From: Candidatus Acetothermia bacterium
GTDB lineage: Bacteria > Bipolaricaulota > Bipolaricaulia > RBG-16-55-9 > JANLFV01
Assembly: GCA_028275195.1 (NCBI GenBank)
Contig: JAPWVC010000079.1
Coordinates: 1 to 6,096, forward strand
Direction of reading: 5' to 3'
Length of the DNA stretch: 6,096 nucleotides
Part shown: positions 5,038 to 6,096 of the stretch, in pieces
Layout of the letters: each line of letters begins with the position of its first letter
Numbering within the stretch: the first letter of the stretch is position 1
Made by a program: the position numbers and the translations under genes
Notes under the pieces: model-generated
Seen by the model: only the letters and a program-made list of their open reading frames with translations
What the model was told of the DNA's origin: nothing
Databases searched by the model: none

Positions 5038-6057
5038 TCATATAGCGCTGCTAGCGCTGCGCGTCCGAGTGTATCTGGCGATGAAGCTATAAGGTGAGGG
5101 GAGGGGGATCTCGCTCACGGCGTTCAGCCGAGCGAGCTGCTCCGGGGAGAGGGCCCAACCGGTGCTGCCCAGGTTTTCCTCGAGCTGCTCGAGTGTGCGA
5201 GCCCCGAAGATGGGGGCCGTGACCCCAGGCTGCTGCAGAAGCCAATTGAGGGCCACCTGGGCCGGGGTCTTACCGCACTCCTTGCCGATCTCGATCAAGG
5301 TGTCTATGATCTTCCAAGTCTGCTCATTCGCCCGCTGCTCCGGCAGATCTTCAAAGCGATCCCTTCGGCCCGCACGGCTATCCGGCGGGGGCGGCTGGCC
5401 GCGCCGATACTTCCCTGTGAGCCAGCCCCCCGCGAGCGGCGACCAGCAGATGACCCCCACGCCCTCGGCGCGGCAGAGTGGGAGTAGTTCCCATTCCGGG
5501 CTCCTCACAAGGAGGCTGTATTCCGGCTGGAGGCAGTCGAAGCGAGCCCAGCCGTGCATCTCGCTGAGCATGAGGGCCTTCATCAATTGTGAAGGAGTGA
5601 AGTTCGAGGCCCCAAGGTAGCGCACCTTCCCGACCCTCACCAGGTCGTCCAGGGCCCGGAGCGTCTCCTCCAGAGGGGTGGACATGTCCCAGCAGTGGAC
5701 CTGGTATAAATCGACATAGTCGGTTTGGAGGCGACGCAGGCTGTTGTCAATCGCCTCGAAGATATGCTTGCGCGAGAGGCCGGTATCGTTCGGCCCCCTG
5801 CCGGTAGGGAAGAAGACCTTCGTCGCGATAACGAGGTCGGAACGGCGGCCTCGGGCCTTTAGCCACTTCCCCAGGATGGTCTCGGCCTGGCCTTCATTGT
5901 AAATGTCGGCCGTATCGAAGAAGTTCCCCCCGGCCTCGACGAACCGATCGGCCATCGCGTGGGCCGTCTTCTCGTCAGCACCCCAGCCGAAGGTCTGGGT
6001 CCCGAAGCAGAGCTCTGAGACCTTCAGCCCGGTCCGGCCTAAGAAGCGATACTCCAT
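5038..6057 (-). CDS. aldo/keto reductase
   Basis: NAD(P)H-dependent oxidoreductase of the AKR superfamily, 339 residues, expected to be a cytoplasmic TIM barrel. The catalytic tetrad is complete: Asp48 in FFDTADIY, Tyr53, Lys80 in IATKVF, His121 in YQVHCWD. Other landmarks are LGASNF at 148-153, the LQPEYSLL segment at 176-183, the WSPLAGGWLTGKY segment at 205-217 and IFGARTLEQLEENL at 283-296 near the cofactor pyrophosphate/adenine site. The pattern resembles the AKR group related to potassium-channel beta subunits and bacterial YghZ/general stress reductases. The ATG at 6057-6055 has AAGGAGG (6064-6070) six bases upstream. It is the first gene visible and precedes eda by 31 bases, so it is probably part of the KDG operon. 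A role in reducing or oxidising a sugar, uronate or keto-sugar that feeds KDG formation is plausible from context, but the substrate and cofactor preference cannot be read from sequence. Confidence 0.92.
   Translation of the reverse strand: MEYRFLGRTGLKVSELCFGTQTFGWGADEKTAHAMADRFVEAGGNFFDTADIYNEGQAETILGKWLKARGRRSDLVIATKVFFPTGRGPNDTGLSRKHIFEAIDNSLRRLQTDYVDLYQVHCWDMSTPLEETLRALDDLVRVGKVRYLGASNFTPSQLMKALMLSEMHGWARFDCLQPEYSLLVRSPEWELLPLCRAEGVGVICWSPLAGGWLTGKYRRGQPPPPDSRAGRRDRFEDLPEQRANEQTWKIIDTLIEIGKECGKTPAQVALNWLLQQPGVTAPIFGARTLEQLEENLGSTGWALSPEQLARLNAVSEIPLPSPYSFIARYTRTRSASSAI
5043..5060 (-). repeat. 9-base tandem duplication in the last codons of the aldo/keto reductase
   Basis: TAGCGCTGC is repeated twice head to tail (5043-5051 and 5052-5060 on the plus strand). 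It encodes the low-complexity C-terminal SASSA of the reductase, and AGCGC/GCGCT can also form a 5-bp hairpin. Possibly a slippage product in a dispensable protein tail; no terminator T-tract follows. Confidence 0.4.
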
Positions 6058-6063
6058 ATCTCT

Positions 6064-6096
6064 CCTCCTTCCGCTTATGCTTATGATGATTTCCGA
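6064..6096 (-). promoter_or_regulatory. leader of the aldo/keto reductase gene: strong RBS and small tandem repeat
   Basis: This edge segment holds AAGGAGG (6064-6070) and, just upstream, a 6-base tandem repeat, ATAAGC twice on the minus strand (6073-6084). It is more AT-rich than the coding DNA, as expected of a leader or promoter, but the window ends before a -35 box could be judged. No coding region is apparent in it. Confidence 0.35.

Noticed and set aside
5041..5065. Possible terminator at the end of the aldo/keto reductase gene
   Set aside because: The hairpin is only 5 bp and no T-tract follows; eda starts 31 bases later with a strong ribosome site, so read-through is expected.

Overview
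The window comes from a GC-rich bacterial genome. Bacterial origin is supported by strong Shine-Dalgarno sequences before most genes, tight or overlapping gene junctions, and a sigma70-like promoter. All protein sequences fit deep-branching, possibly thermophilic or anaerobic bacteria, but nothing here fixes the phylum and I do not name one. Every gene lies on the minus strand, so transcription runs from position 6096 towards position 1. The window is almost fully coding; no gap exceeds about 80 bases.

In transcription order the genes are: an aldo/keto reductase (5038-6057); KDPG aldolase, eda (4350-5006); 2-keto-3-deoxygluconate kinase, kdgK (3361-4353, sharing an ATGA junction with eda); a short gap with a good promoter candidate; a MalK/MsmX/UgpC-type sugar ABC transporter ATPase (2200-3300); a 76-base gap with a GC-rich hairpin; glyceraldehyde-3-phosphate dehydrogenase, gap (1107-2123); class II fructose-bisphosphate aldolase, fba (181-1107, TAATG junction with gap); and the first 53 codons of a 6-phosphofructokinase (1-161, running off the window).

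Together these genes form a central carbon cluster. KdgK phosphorylates KDG to KDPG, and Eda cleaves KDPG to pyruvate and glyceraldehyde-3-phosphate. GAPDH oxidises the triose phosphate, while aldolase and phosphofructokinase link the triose pool to the fructose phosphates. The ATPase would power sugar import, but its permease and binding protein are not in the window. The reductase may act on a sugar or sugar acid feeding the first half, but its substrate cannot be read from sequence.

The promoter at 3332-3360 suggests two units: AKR-eda-kdgK (KDG branch) and ATPase-gap-fba-pfk (core glycolysis plus uptake). I see no mobile element, CRISPR array, RNA gene or clearly novel system. The points most worth a second look are the promoter and its overlapping inverted repeat, the odd C-terminal tail of the aldolase, and the substitutions in GAPDH and aldolase active-site motifs.
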